From Rhizophlyctis rosea (lineage: Eukaryota > Chytridiomycota > Chytridiomycetes > Rhizophlyctidales > Rhizophlyctidaceae), in NCBI GenBank assembly GCA_027596075.1, contig JADGJC010000020.1, positions 1 through 64,000 of the forward strand: DNA of 64,000 nucleotides, written 5' to 3'. Positions 47,104 through 57,548 of this stretch are shown piece by piece. The notes beneath the pieces were generated by a model. It searched no databases, was not told the DNA's origin, and worked only from the letters and a program-made list of their open reading frames with translations. The position numbers and the translations under genes are program-made. Positions within the stretch are counted from its first letter, which is position 1, and each line of letters opens with the position of its first letter.

Positions 47104-49360
47104 ATGTCAGCACAACCTCCAAACCCAAACCCAACCCCTCCACCGCAACCAACAAATTTAGTCCTGCGCGTCTCGGTCCCGTCAAAGGGCGTGCAGAAGG
47201 CTCTACGAGCCTCCACCGCGGACAAAGTATGGGACCTGAAAAAGCAGATCATCGACAAGATGACGAGCGACATCAAGGATGCATTGAATTACGGCGTTTT
47301 CTGGCCAGGTGCAGGAAGTGCGGCCGCAGGAGCTGCTGGAGGAGAAGCACGGTTGGTGGGACAGTTTTTGGATGAGAGTAAGGAAGTTGGGTCTTTCAAG
47401 ATGGATATGAATGTGAGTCGCATTTAATGCTCTGGATGCTCCTTCAAATATTATGGCATTTGGTGATGAGGTTGGAGATACCATGAGGATTGCAATGTGA
47501 CACTAATGCCTTCCCCCCTTATCCCTGTAACACCTGCAGACCCTATTGGAATTCATTCCAAAACAGCGTGTCATGGCAGCATCTGACCCACCCGGATCAC
47601 CAAACGCAAACAACAAAAAGAAGCAAAAGGCATTCTTTGAGGCTGTTCAGAAGGGTAACATTGACAAGGTTCGCGAGCGTGCGTTGAGGGGTCAGGACGC
47701 CAACTTCTGGGATGACAACCAAGGTTGGTACATGATCCGGTCTGACGTGTGCCGCCCTTCAAACCTAATGCGTTCCTCCTCTTATCAAATTAGAAACCCC
47801 ACTCTCAGTAGCAACCCTTCTCAACGACGCCATCCTCATCACATCCCTGATCACCGAATCCGGTGCTCACACCGACTTTCGTACCGGCGACGGATTCAAA
47901 ACTCCTCTCCATCTCGCAGCCCAACAGAACAAAATCACCGCCGTGCAGACATTGCTGTCATTAGGTGCATGGGTCAATGCTCTCGACGAAGCGGGATTGA
48001 CACCGCTGTGGTATGCTGCCTCCGGTGGACATACGGATTGCGTTCAAAGGCTGCTCATGGCGAGGGCGGAAACGGATATCGCGGATGCCACAGGGAAGAC
48101 ACCATTGCATTTGGTGGGTTGCGTGTGTGATAGAACTTTGCTTACACCAGTGCAGTGCATCTAATAGAATCACTGCATGACCAGGCATGCTATGCCTCGA
48201 ACGAACTAATATGCGGGCTGCTGATCGACCATGGGGCCAATCTCAACCTGCCGAACAATGTGGGCAACACCCCCCTTCACGTGTGTGCAACTCGTAATGC
48301 TCTGGGATGTGCCAGATGGCTGCTGTTGCGTGGAGCGGAGAAGGAGAAGTCGAATAAGGGTGGGCAAACGCCACAGCAGTTGGCGGTTATGAGCGGAAAT
48401 TTGGATCTATTTGATTTAGTTAAAAAGTGGATGGAGGAGAGTGTGGGTAAGTGGCAGAATAACCTTGAGGTGGACGTAGGAATACTTCGAACCTATGATA
48501 CTGAGTTGACATACATAGTGCCACCACCGCCAAAACCGCAGTACGATGATGCGGGTGCTGCACTGAACATGCCAGGTATTTTTTCATTCCATTTTGAGTC
48601 TGCAGGTCATGAGCATTGTCTTAACTCCATCCATCTGAAAGCCTTCCATTTCCGCACAACATCTGCGCAACCTCCATCAGCATCTGGCAACACACAAGGG
48701 CGTCCCCTATCCATGATGTCCGACACGTCCTCTTCAGGCATCACCCGCTCCGGCTCAGCTTCCTCCCTTACATCAGTAGCAACAAAACGGTCCACGATTG
48801 TGGGTGAGAAGGGAGGGGACAAAGAAAGGGTGCGACGGAGAAGCACAAAGATGGGACGGAGCAAAAGTGGGGTTGTCAATACTGGCGGCATTCCGCCTCC
48901 ACCAAGTGCACCAAGACCAGAACGCACAACAGAGGGAAAGCCCGAACCGGCGGGTGGAAAGGAAAACCTCCCAACCCCACCCTCATCCGAAAACCAACCA
49001 CCGACCTCCTCCACCGACGACAACGACGCCACCCCCACCCTCCCCAAACCCCCCTCCGTAGCCAACAACCTCACCTTCCCACCGCCACCACCTTCCTTAC
49101 CCCCACCCCCGTCTTTGCCCCCATCTTTACCACCTATCGACACCCACCGCCCGGCTAAGGCGCTCCGTGACCTCCGTGATGCGCTGCTCTCCAGCACGGA
49201 AGATGAGAACATTGAGCTGGATTTCGATAATTTGTTAACTACTTTGACGACGGTGGAGGGTGAGGTTGAGGAGATGGCGAAAAGGATTGGGGATTTGGAG
49301 AAGGAAAATGGGGCACTGAGAAGTCGGAGGGTCGGTGCTGGGGAGGGTGTTGCTTGGTAG
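47104..49360 (+). CDS. SHANK-like scaffold: SPN (ubiquitin-like) domain plus ankyrin repeats
   Basis: Exons 47104-47412, 47540-47723, 47794-48113, 48185-48446, 48519-48575 and 48642-49360 total 1851 nt, or 616 residues. Residues 18-115 match the N-terminal SPN/FERM-F0-like domain of animal SHANK: NLVLRVSVP, then QKALR, then KDALNYGVFWP, closing with LLEFIPKQRV. Arg22 and Lys32 sit 10 residues apart, as do the Rap1-binding Arg and Lys of SHANK3 (recall). Ankyrin repeats follow (about residues 125-330): GQDANFWDDNQGETPLSVA, SGAHTDFRTGDGFKTPLHL, GLTPLWYAASGGHTDCVQ, GNTPLHVCATRNALGCARW, GGQTPQQLAVMSGNLDL. Instead of the SH3, PDZ and SAM domains of animal SHANK there is a Ser/Pro-rich region with polyproline (PPPPPSLPPPPSLPP), then a short C-terminal coiled coil (EGEVEEMAKRIGDLEKENGAL). 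It probably acts at actin-rich cortex downstream of a small GTPase; that is inference. Confidence 0.85.
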
Positions 49361-49674
49361 ATGTTGTACTGGAGGTCAGGGGGCAAGAGAGCTGGAAGGC
49401 AGAATTGGATGATGAGGAGTGTTGAAGATAGGTCCCTGCATATTTCGGCTACCATTGCCTTTTGTGCTCGCGCGCGTCACTTGGGAAGAAGGCATTGTAC
49501 CGATCAAATCATATTATACACATCGTGCCACAGTGTTCCTACAAGATCAAGCTCTTGTGCACACCACACTGTATCTCTGTAGGAAAGTCCAATGAGCAAA
49601 TGGAACTTACGGGTAATATACAAGTTTTTGCCACTTACATCTATACTGGATTCGAAAATTCTTCAAGTTGGACC

Positions 49675-50583
49675 TCAGAATGTCTTTGCTCCAGTGACAG
49701 GCAGCATTACGGTATACAAGCCGGTCGTGGCAGTGATGTACAGTCTATTGCGTCGAGGACCACCAAAACAGACATTTGCCACCGGCTCCCCAATGACAAT
49801 CCTACCCAGCAAGGTCCCATCCTGTTCATAGCAATGAACACTGTCATCTCCACTGGTCCACACCCTTCCATCAGTATCCAACCGCAGCCCATCATAGAAT
49901 GCACTATCTGCAAAGACCTTCCCATCACCAAGGGTCTTCCCATCATCCTCCACATCAAATACACGGATGTGCCGCGGTCCGTCCGGGACGTGGCTGCGAC
50001 CACTGTCTACAACATAGAGTTGCTTCTCATCTGGAGAGAATGCAATGCCATTGGGTTGGACAAAGTCGTCCAGTACACGGCTCACAGTGCCGTTCACAGG
50101 ATCAACACGGTAGACGTGGCTGCCGCCTTGCTCTGACTGGGCTTTGTGACCTTCGTAGTCGGAGTCGATGCCGTATGTTGGATCGGTGAACCAGATTGAC
50201 CCGTCAGATTTGACGACGACATCGTTGGGACTGTTGAAGCGCTTTCCTTGGTAACGGTCAGCCAGGACGGTGATGGACCCATCGTGCTCAGTCCGGGTTA
50301 CTCTGCGACCGCCGTGTTCACAAGAGACGAGGCGACCTTGGCGATCTATGGTGTTACCGTTGGAGTAATTGGCAGGATGACGGAAGGTGGAAACGCTGTT
50401 GGTTGTCTCATCATATTTGAGCATACGATCGTTGGGAATGTCACTCCAAATTAGGCACCGCATGGCGGGGAAGTAGGCTGGCCCTTCTGCCCAGCGGCAG
50501 TCGCTGTAAAGCTTCTCGATGCGGGCGGTTGTGCGGATGCAGGCATGGAAGCGGTCGTTGACGATGTCATAGGAGGGTGCCAT
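49675..50583 (-). CDS. SMP-30/gluconolactonase-type lactonase
   Basis: Single exon, 302 residues from the ATG at 50583 (MAPSYDIVNDRF). Six-bladed propeller landmarks: WAEGPAYFPAMRCLIWSDI (metal-binding Glu), NSNGNTIDRQGRLVSCEHG-like blade (written NYSNGNTIDRQGRL), RFNSPNDVVVKSDGSIWFTD (metal-binding Asn), VQPNGIAFSPDEKQLYVVDS, and FYDGLRLDTDGRVW (metal-binding Asp). All three divalent-metal ligands of the family are present. Such enzymes hydrolyse sugar or other lactones. An upstream in-frame ATG (50673) would add a hydrophobic MFILAFVTSVSF segment that could be a signal or mitochondrial leader. Start choice is therefore open. Substrate cannot be read from sequence. Confidence 0.88.
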   Translation of the reverse strand: MAPSYDIVNDRFHACIRTTARIEKLYSDCRWAEGPAYFPAMRCLIWSDIPNDRMLKYDETTNSVSTFRHPANYSNGNTIDRQGRLVSCEHGGRRVTRTEHDGSITVLADRYQGKRFNSPNDVVVKSDGSIWFTDPTYGIDSDYEGHKAQSEQGGSHVYRVDPVNGTVSRVLDDFVQPNGIAFSPDEKQLYVVDSGRSHVPDGPRHIRVFDVEDDGKTLGDGKVFADSAFYDGLRLDTDGRVWTSGDDSVHCYEQDGTLLGRIVIGEPVANVCFGGPRRNRLYITATTGLYTVMLPVTGAKTF

Positions 50584-50915
50584 CGTGTTTTGGGTGTTTT
50601 GGCTGATCTTGAAGCTGATGCTTCCGATTCTTTTTGCAAAAGAGACGGAAGTGACAAAAGCAAGGATGAACATGGGGTGATGGATGATGGGAGGACAGTG
50701 ATTGTGAGGCTTGAGCTTCACCGCCAGCCACAAAGCTGTGCCGTCGCCGTGAAGCCTTTTCCATTTGCACAACACCTTTCAACTTCTTTTGCTAATGCAA
50801 TTCTGGTCACCACCCACTGATCGACTGGAGAAGGAAGGCTCAGCAGGAAAGCAAGGGTCATACACGCAACGGCAATGCCTTTCGAGAGAAGATACAGCAG
50901 GAAGCCTGGGTACTG

Positions 50916-53636
50916 GTGATGCTGCTGCCAACAAAATCACTTGTTAGCCACCTGGCACCCCAACGGTTCAGCCAGCCGGCTGTCCGTCCAGCTGCCCCTT
51001 GTGCCACGACCAAACGACGTTCAAACGCAACTGCTACTTCCAACCGTTACGCCTCAACTCTCCTGCCACCTAATCGATCCCCTCGTTGCGCGTGCCCTCG
51101 TCGCCTCTTGAACGCGAACTCACTTATCAGCTTCTACCTCACCCGTCGCAAATTTTCCTCCTCGATCACTGCTCACACGTCGAACCACCAACCCGCTACC
51201 TCCCTCAACATCCCCAAATCATGCCGACAGTTCATAGCACGCGGACGGGGAGGTCAAATTATGGCGATCTACAGTAACTTCCGAAAGGGTGCAAAGGAGA
51301 ATTGGTCGTCCAGGAAGTTTTTCGAAGACACTCTCGGCGTGCTGAGCGCACTCCGCGACTTCCAACGTGTGGCGTATCCCCGCATCGATGCCGTTCTGAA
51401 AGCAATGAAGAAGGCTGGGCATGATTGGGGTGTTGAGGAATATAGATTGTATGTGGTTAGCAAGGGTGCGGCTGGATTATCGTACGAGGCTGCGAAAGGG
51501 TTATTGGTGGAGATTAAGGAAGCTGGAATCGAAGCTGACGGGGATTTATTGAGAAAGATCGTTTGGGCGGTGGGGGCTTGGTCTCTCACGGATGTGAAAG
51601 CCTTTTATCAGGACTGCATCAAACCGTCATACACCGATAGGGTGATCACCATGAGCATGGTGCGGCAATTAGCTCACCATGGGGATGTGGACGGCATATT
51701 CACAATATGGAAGGAAGTGGGTGGATATTGGGGCGACCGGAAAACCGGGTGGATATATCGTTTGTTATTAAAGGCGTGTTCAGTCTCGGGAAAGGTGGAT
51801 AATGCGCACGAGCTATGGCGGAAACTAATGACGGAAGGACCATCCCCCGATGCGCAAACGGCAGCGGAGTACATCGTTATGTTGAGCCGATTCAGAATGG
51901 TAGACAAAGCCCTGGAAGTTGTGCAGGAAGTCGGTCTTGATTCACCTATGTCGGATGTCGTGTATGACGCCATTATAGAATGTCTTTTGTATGCGAAACG
52001 CGGGGAGGAGGCTGAACGTTATTACCGGGAAATGCTTCGAAAAGGGTGGACTCCAAACATGTACACTCATGCCGCCATGATCCGGTTATACGGTGGACGG
52101 CGTGATCGAGATGCTCTTCTGAATGTCTTTCAAGAAGTCATCGAGTCCGACACCCGCCCGCACCCTCGCCTTTTCGCTAACCTCGTGTACGCGTTCAACA
52201 TGCTCGACGACACGCAAACCGCACTTCAAATAGCATGGATTGCCCAAGCCCATGGGCTCGACACCGATAACGACTTTCATAGAGGAGTGGTGTATGGGGT
52301 GTTGTCGTCGGGATGTGCGAAGGCCTTCATAAGGAAGGTTTTGGACATGCGGGAGGGGAGGGGTGGTGGAGCCGAAGAGGACGAGGCCATAGCGGAGGAA
52401 GGGATCGGAACGACCGTTTCACAGAACTTCATGATCATAGCCATGGCGATCGCCATGCGCACGGGCGATATACTATCCGCGACGAGATTGTTCGACCATT
52501 TGCGGAAAGATAGAATTCTTGTTGATCCCGTCGTGTTGGCCGTGCTCGTGCATAACCATATGCGGAAAGGGGATTATGATAGGGCGAAGAAGGTTTTGGA
52601 TGTCATGAGGCAGAATCCGAAAGCGCATCGGCATGGGAGGGAATTCGATCGGGGTAAAGTTGAGGGGCATGATGGACTAGAGGATGGCCATCACGGGGAC
52701 GTTAATTCGGCGGCGGCGGGGTCCCAGACACGAACGCAAGTGACGTCCCAGACTTACCACTCACGCACGCCTTACTTTATCGCCGCCTCCTTCGTCATCG
52801 ACGGGCTGGGGAAACTCTGGTTACCCGATCTCGCATATGAGGTCCTGAATGACACCCTCAAAATAGGGTACGCACCGCATCCAAAGTTGTATAACCCGTT
52901 CCTGGCATATTATACGCGTACGGGAGATTATAAGGCATGTTTACGGTTTTTGGCCGGGATGAGGAAGCGGGGAGGGACGATCGACATGGGCAATTGGCGG
53001 GTACTTTACAATGGATATGTGCATAAAATGGTGTGGAACAATAAGAAGAATACGTTTATTGTCGAGAAGAAGGAGGAAGTGAAGGAAGGGAGGGCCGAAC
53101 GGGAGGTGTTCTTCAGAGCGGAGCGGAAGCAGTTCTTACAGGATTTGAGAACGTACGGATTCGTCCCTTTGCGCGATGTCTATGCAGCGATCATTGATCA
53201 GCATACTTTCCGGAACGAAATTGGGGATGCTGAGGAGGCGTTTTTGGAGATGAGTGAAGAGGGGTTGGAGTTGGATGCGGAGACGAGGGAGAAGTTGGTG
53301 GAGATGTATCGGAGGGCGGGGGAAACGGAGAAAGCGGAGGTGTTGGCGGGAGAGGGGGAAATTGGAGGTGTGGAAGGGAGGGATGGGGACGAGGAGAGGG
53401 AGGAGGAGGAGGAGAGGGAGGAGGAAGAGGGGAGGTTGCATTGGATGGTTGATACGTTTCCGGTGGAGAATGTGGAGACGAAGAGGCTGGAGACTTTTAT
53501 GCAAGGGGAGCGGTTGAAGAGGGAGGATAGGAGGGCGATGGAGGCGTATTTGGAAGCATTGAATCTGCGGAAGAGTATGAGGAGAGGTAGAGAAGCAAGT
53601 AAAGAGCAGACAGTCCCAGATAGAAATGTAGAATAG
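50916..53636 (+). CDS. Large mitochondrial PPR protein
   Basis: A single exon of 906 residues. The N-terminal roughly 90 residues are Arg/Ser/Pro/Ala-rich with almost no acids (MMLLPTKSLVSHLAPQRFSQ), a mitochondrial presequence. A long array of PPR helical hairpins follows: KTGWIYRLLLKACSVSGKVD, DVVYDAIIECLLYAKRGEEA, NMYTHAAMIRLYGGRRDRDA, RLFANLVYAFNMLDDTQTAL, LVDPVVLAVLVHNHMRKGDY, HPKLYNPFLAYYTRTGDY, LRDVYAAIIDQHTFRNEIGD, ETREKLVEMYRRAGETEKA. An acidic Glu/Arg-rich low-complexity stretch comes near the end. It presumably binds mitochondrial RNA; the exact target is unknown. The lack of introns over 2.7 kb contrasts with its neighbours. It starts 333 bases from the divergent lactonase. Confidence 0.88.
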   Translation: MMLLPTKSLVSHLAPQRFSQPAVRPAAPCATTKRRSNATATSNRYASTLLPPNRSPRCACPRRLLNANSLISFYLTRRKFSSSITAHTSNHQPATSLNIPKSCRQFIARGRGGQIMAIYSNFRKGAKENWSSRKFFEDTLGVLSALRDFQRVAYPRIDAVLKAMKKAGHDWGVEEYRLYVVSKGAAGLSYEAAKGLLVEIKEAGIEADGDLLRKIVWAVGAWSLTDVKAFYQDCIKPSYTDRVITMSMVRQLAHHGDVDGIFTIWKEVGGYWGDRKTGWIYRLLLKACSVSGKVDNAHELWRKLMTEGPSPDAQTAAEYIVMLSRFRMVDKALEVVQEVGLDSPMSDVVYDAIIECLLYAKRGEEAERYYREMLRKGWTPNMYTHAAMIRLYGGRRDRDALLNVFQEVIESDTRPHPRLFANLVYAFNMLDDTQTALQIAWIAQAHGLDTDNDFHRGVVYGVLSSGCAKAFIRKVLDMREGRGGGAEEDEAIAEEGIGTTVSQNFMIIAMAIAMRTGDILSATRLFDHLRKDRILVDPVVLAVLVHNHMRKGDYDRAKKVLDVMRQNPKAHRHGREFDRGKVEGHDGLEDGHHGDVNSAAAGSQTRTQVTSQTYHSRTPYFIAASFVIDGLGKLWLPDLAYEVLNDTLKIGYAPHPKLYNPFLAYYTRTGDYKACLRFLAGMRKRGGTIDMGNWRVLYNGYVHKMVWNNKKNTFIVEKKEEVKEGRAEREVFFRAERKQFLQDLRTYGFVPLRDVYAAIIDQHTFRNEIGDAEEAFLEMSEEGLELDAETREKLVEMYRRAGETEKAEVLAGEGEIGGVEGRDGDEEREEEEEREEEEGRLHWMVDTFPVENVETKRLETFMQGERLKREDRRAMEAYLEALNLRKSMRRGREASKEQTVPDRNVE

Positions 53637-53904
53637 GATAAGAGTGGTGACGTTTGATTGCATAGCGGTTGAAGGGCGGCCTGCTGTGTGGGTAGAGCGC
53701 GAAAGTGTGCCAGAGGTGTACATGATAGTTTAGGTAGGGCTCTTGTAACATACTACCCATGTAAACTTTGTAAAATACTCCAATGTATATAAGTTGCGCT
53801 GCAAACATCATTATCACAATCGGAGGTCCCAAGAACACAGAGAACCTTTGAACATTCAACATCCCTCCATCATATTTACAACTCAGACGTCGTTCGGTAT
53901 CAAG

Positions 53905-56900
53905 TTACTGATTACCCGGATTATGCTGGAAAAGGAAAAGGATGTGAACAAAAAAAAACATTAGGCTGACTTCATGGAAGGTACCATACCTTGAAGAGAA
54001 ACTCTGCCAAATGATCGATAGGATCCTGCACAAGGTTTGGCATCAGTCTCCGGTTCCCACGTAAGAACGGCCTTCTATAACTTCACCATTCCTACCTCAG
54101 GTCGAACCTTACACACTTCAATCAAACCCGATGTCAAGGTCGGCATGACGTATTTCATGAGATAGTTCCGCAAGGGCACTGATTGTGCTTCCAAGACTTC
54201 CTGTTCTTGTTTGCGGACTTCTTCCAGTCTTGCGTTCTGATGGTTCACAATTATGCCGTTAGACCGACCTGCTGCATTGGATGACTTCAGCAAGAAGAAT
54301 GACTCCACCTACCCATTCCTGAACAGCCTTCGCATGCCGCTCCGCCTCCTCCTTCTCCCTCCGCTGTCGCTCCTCCTCAGCTTGTGCCAGCTCCTTCGCC
54401 TAATCGAAAAACCCACATCAGAATCCCAACCACATCACAAAATCCCCCCATAACAGTTCCACATACCTTACTCTCCTCCGCCACCCTCCTCTGCTCCGCC
54501 AACTGCTCCGGCGTCGGACCATAATTATGCGGCTTGCCCACATGCTTGACAATCAACTCCATCACTTTGTCAGCATCGTTGTTGTGGGCACCGTCTACGG
54601 GGATGGAGAGCGGGTGTATCTCAAGTTCGTCAAAGTAGTTTAGGACGGTGTTTTCTTCTGTGTTTGCTGTGCGGAATTCTTCGAGGCGGCGGACGAGGGC
54701 TGTGGGGGAGGGGAGTGTGAGTTGGTGGTTGTGTTTTGGGAAAGGAGATGTGGAAAGAACTACAAGTTGGGGCAGGAGGGGATGATGTATTTACCTTCTT
54801 CAGAGTTTCGCGTGCCAGCTATGGCTGATTCAGGCAATTTCATTATTCGCTCTCTGATGAAATCGTCCGAGGCTTCCAGTGAGATCACATAGTCTGGCGC
54901 AATGGTTGGGTCCGCAGACGGTATGAGCTTTTCCTCTTTGGAATCGTCATCGTTCTCAGCTGTTTGGAGCGATAGTTCCACTTCAGTAACCTACACAACA
55001 CCGAACCAGAACTTCACTCCCCTCAACTCACATTTAAACAACTCCTTCGCCTCATCAACAGAATTTGGGAACCCATCCAATACATATCCCTGATTCCTAC
55101 AAGGCATCGACCGCAACTTATCCCTCACGAAATTGATGATATGTTCATCTGGGTACTTCCCATTATTCGCCCGCGCTGCTTCTTTCAGTTCTTCCAACAA
55201 ATCCTTATCCGCGTCAATGTCGTCGTCCTGTTCGTCTGGGCCCAGGATGCCTGCTACGCGACGTTCCTAAATAACAGATGTGTAAGTGGTTACCGGCTTC
55301 CGTCACGAGTGCTTGGCAAAAGGCACACGGCTGACTCACCAACCGCGCAACAGCATCCTGCACGACTTTCTCAACATCCACCAGATGGATCTCGTAATGT
55401 TTCGCTATCCGTTCTGAGAAGAAGGTTTTCCCAACCGCTGGAGGGCCGTGCACGATCATACGTAATGGTGTTAAGCCGCGGGCGTCTTTGTATTCTTGGA
55501 TGAGTTGGGGGAGGTTTTCGATGAGGCCGGTCTGTTGAGTGTATCGAGTTCAATTCAACAAAGGTTCCACCCATCAAGTGCGCGCCAAAGCCTTGATGCA
55601 CTGGTAATACGCACCTCATACTTCCATTCAAAACTCATATCCTTGACATGTCCCGGTTCCAACCGCACATTCACCATCAGCATATCGAAATCCGATTGTG
55701 GAAGGTCCCTGTTGAGAAGGGCTGCTTCTTTTGGGACTTTCTTTACTTTCCCCGTTCCCAGCGCTTCACTAATTGCCTGAATGCGTGATATCAATGAAAT
55801 TCGCCTGTTTCCGTTGCGAGCATTCTAGGACCAACCTTTGTGAATTCGTACATGTTGTTCTTCCCATCATCGATCGCCAGCATGTACTTGGTTTCCGGAA
55901 GCGTTTCAACAGTATCCACAACGATATTACACAAGTCGTCCAAATGAATGGTAGGAACAACGTTGGATCCATCCCCGTAGCAGATCAGCTCTTCTTCGTT
56001 GTGCCATGCGGACTGCAAGACGTTTTAGCATATGGATGGGACGACGCACGTGGCGCCAGTCAAAACGAACCTTGAAGAGGTAATGAAAGATGCAATCCCC
56101 AGCATGATAAATCAATCCAGGTGCGATCACATATGTCCGCAGCGCGCTTTTCTTCCCGTGCTTGATGATGTTCTTTTCCACCGCAAGGTGTTGTTTGAAG
56201 TTGGGGTGGGGTTTGCGTCGACGGTATTCGTCTTCTGTTATGTAGGCGTCTGGGTCGTCCTGTTCTTGCATGGGGTGGGTCAGTTCACCAAAATACAGCA
56301 TAGATGATTATCGGATCAATGTTAGCGTACCGGATCTCCCTTTGTTCGTGCCCAAGTCATGATTGTTGAGATTCCGATGAATGTTTTCGGCTTGTTTGCG
56401 AATTGGTCGGATAGGTCGGAGAGGACTAGAGGAGAGTGGGTATTAGTCGATGCCCGTCGCCAAAATGGGTACTTCATGACTGGCCCAGCCATCCTAACCA
56501 TCAGCAGCCCAAGAAGCCTCATCCAAAAACTGTACAAGATCGTAGATGATAACATCGCATTCCAATAACAGATCCCTCAAAGCCGTTCGATCCCCAGTCT
56601 AAAGTCGATAAATCATCAGCTTCAGCCCTGTCACATTCAGCATCTGAGCTGATAGCAAGCTAAGCACCACACCCCATACCATAACCGTATCCCCAACCCA
56701 CTTCGGCTTCCTTCCAACAACAGCATACTTCTCAATCGCCTCCCTCCTCGCATTATCCTTCTTCCGATTCCCAGTCTCAACCATCGGACCCGGTTCACTA
56801 ATCACCCGATTAGCAGACGCTCTAGCCGGCAACATCGTCCCAACAACAGTATAAGGCTCCTTTGGTGGTGCCTCCTTCTTCGGTGCATCTTCATCTTCTT

Positions 56901-57015
56901 CATCTTCTTCAGGCTCTTCCTCTTGCCGGCGGGAACCGACGATGGTGGATGTAAGGAGGCGGGAGATGTTGTGCCCGAAAGGGGTGTCGACCCCGGAGAC
57001 GAAGGCTTTTACCAT
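53905..57015 (-). CDS. AK7: Adenylate kinase 7 (flagellar AK7)
   Basis: In order: an N-terminal Rossmann-like domain starting at the ATG at 57015 ([18 protein letters not shown]), with an acidic insert, [34 protein letters not shown] and [18 protein letters not shown]; then an adenylate-kinase domain with P-loop [19 protein letters not shown], the NMP-binding region, [23 protein letters not shown] and [16 protein letters not shown]; then a long charged coiled coil ([21 protein letters not shown]) and a C-terminal Dpy-30 motif ([25 protein letters not shown], then [22 protein letters not shown]). Domain order equals animal AK7, an axonemal protein needed for cilium function. Many short introns. 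The P-loop GPPAVGKT is intact, so kinase activity is likely. This gene is the main evidence for a flagellated organism. Confidence 0.92.
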
Positions 57016-57548
57016 GGTTTGTGGGAGTGGTTGGATGGTCTTGGACTGGTTATGGAGAGTTTGATGTTGTGCTGATGGATATATCTGTTATTTGTCTGCG
57101 AACGGATTGGGAAGCGAATCCTGGACCACCTTGAGGGTCCTTGTGAGCAGAGCGCGTTTGTGGCAACACCAGCCACACTGAGCCACCAAGCTGGGCCGCC
57201 AATCGACCGTTAGCTTCCTTTATCCAAAAATAAAACGGTTCAGGGTCCTATGTGTAAAACTGTAGTCTAAACTGACCGATGTTGAATGAAGCACATCACA
57301 TCAGGCCGTCGCCGTACTCGTCTTCAGCTTGAAGGAATGCCGCAATGAATCTAAGAAGTATGAGCTCACAGTCTGTTCAATTCGCAGTCGTTCATTACGA
57401 GATAGGAAAACTCTGTCAGCCGTGCATATGTCACATGCGCTATGTCGCCCTTGCCGCCCCTGAACAGAACATTTGACAATCAAGAGTTCCTTTCAGAGTC
57501 ATAGTTTTGTTACAGTCATCGTGTATATACACTGTCTTGACCTATCGT

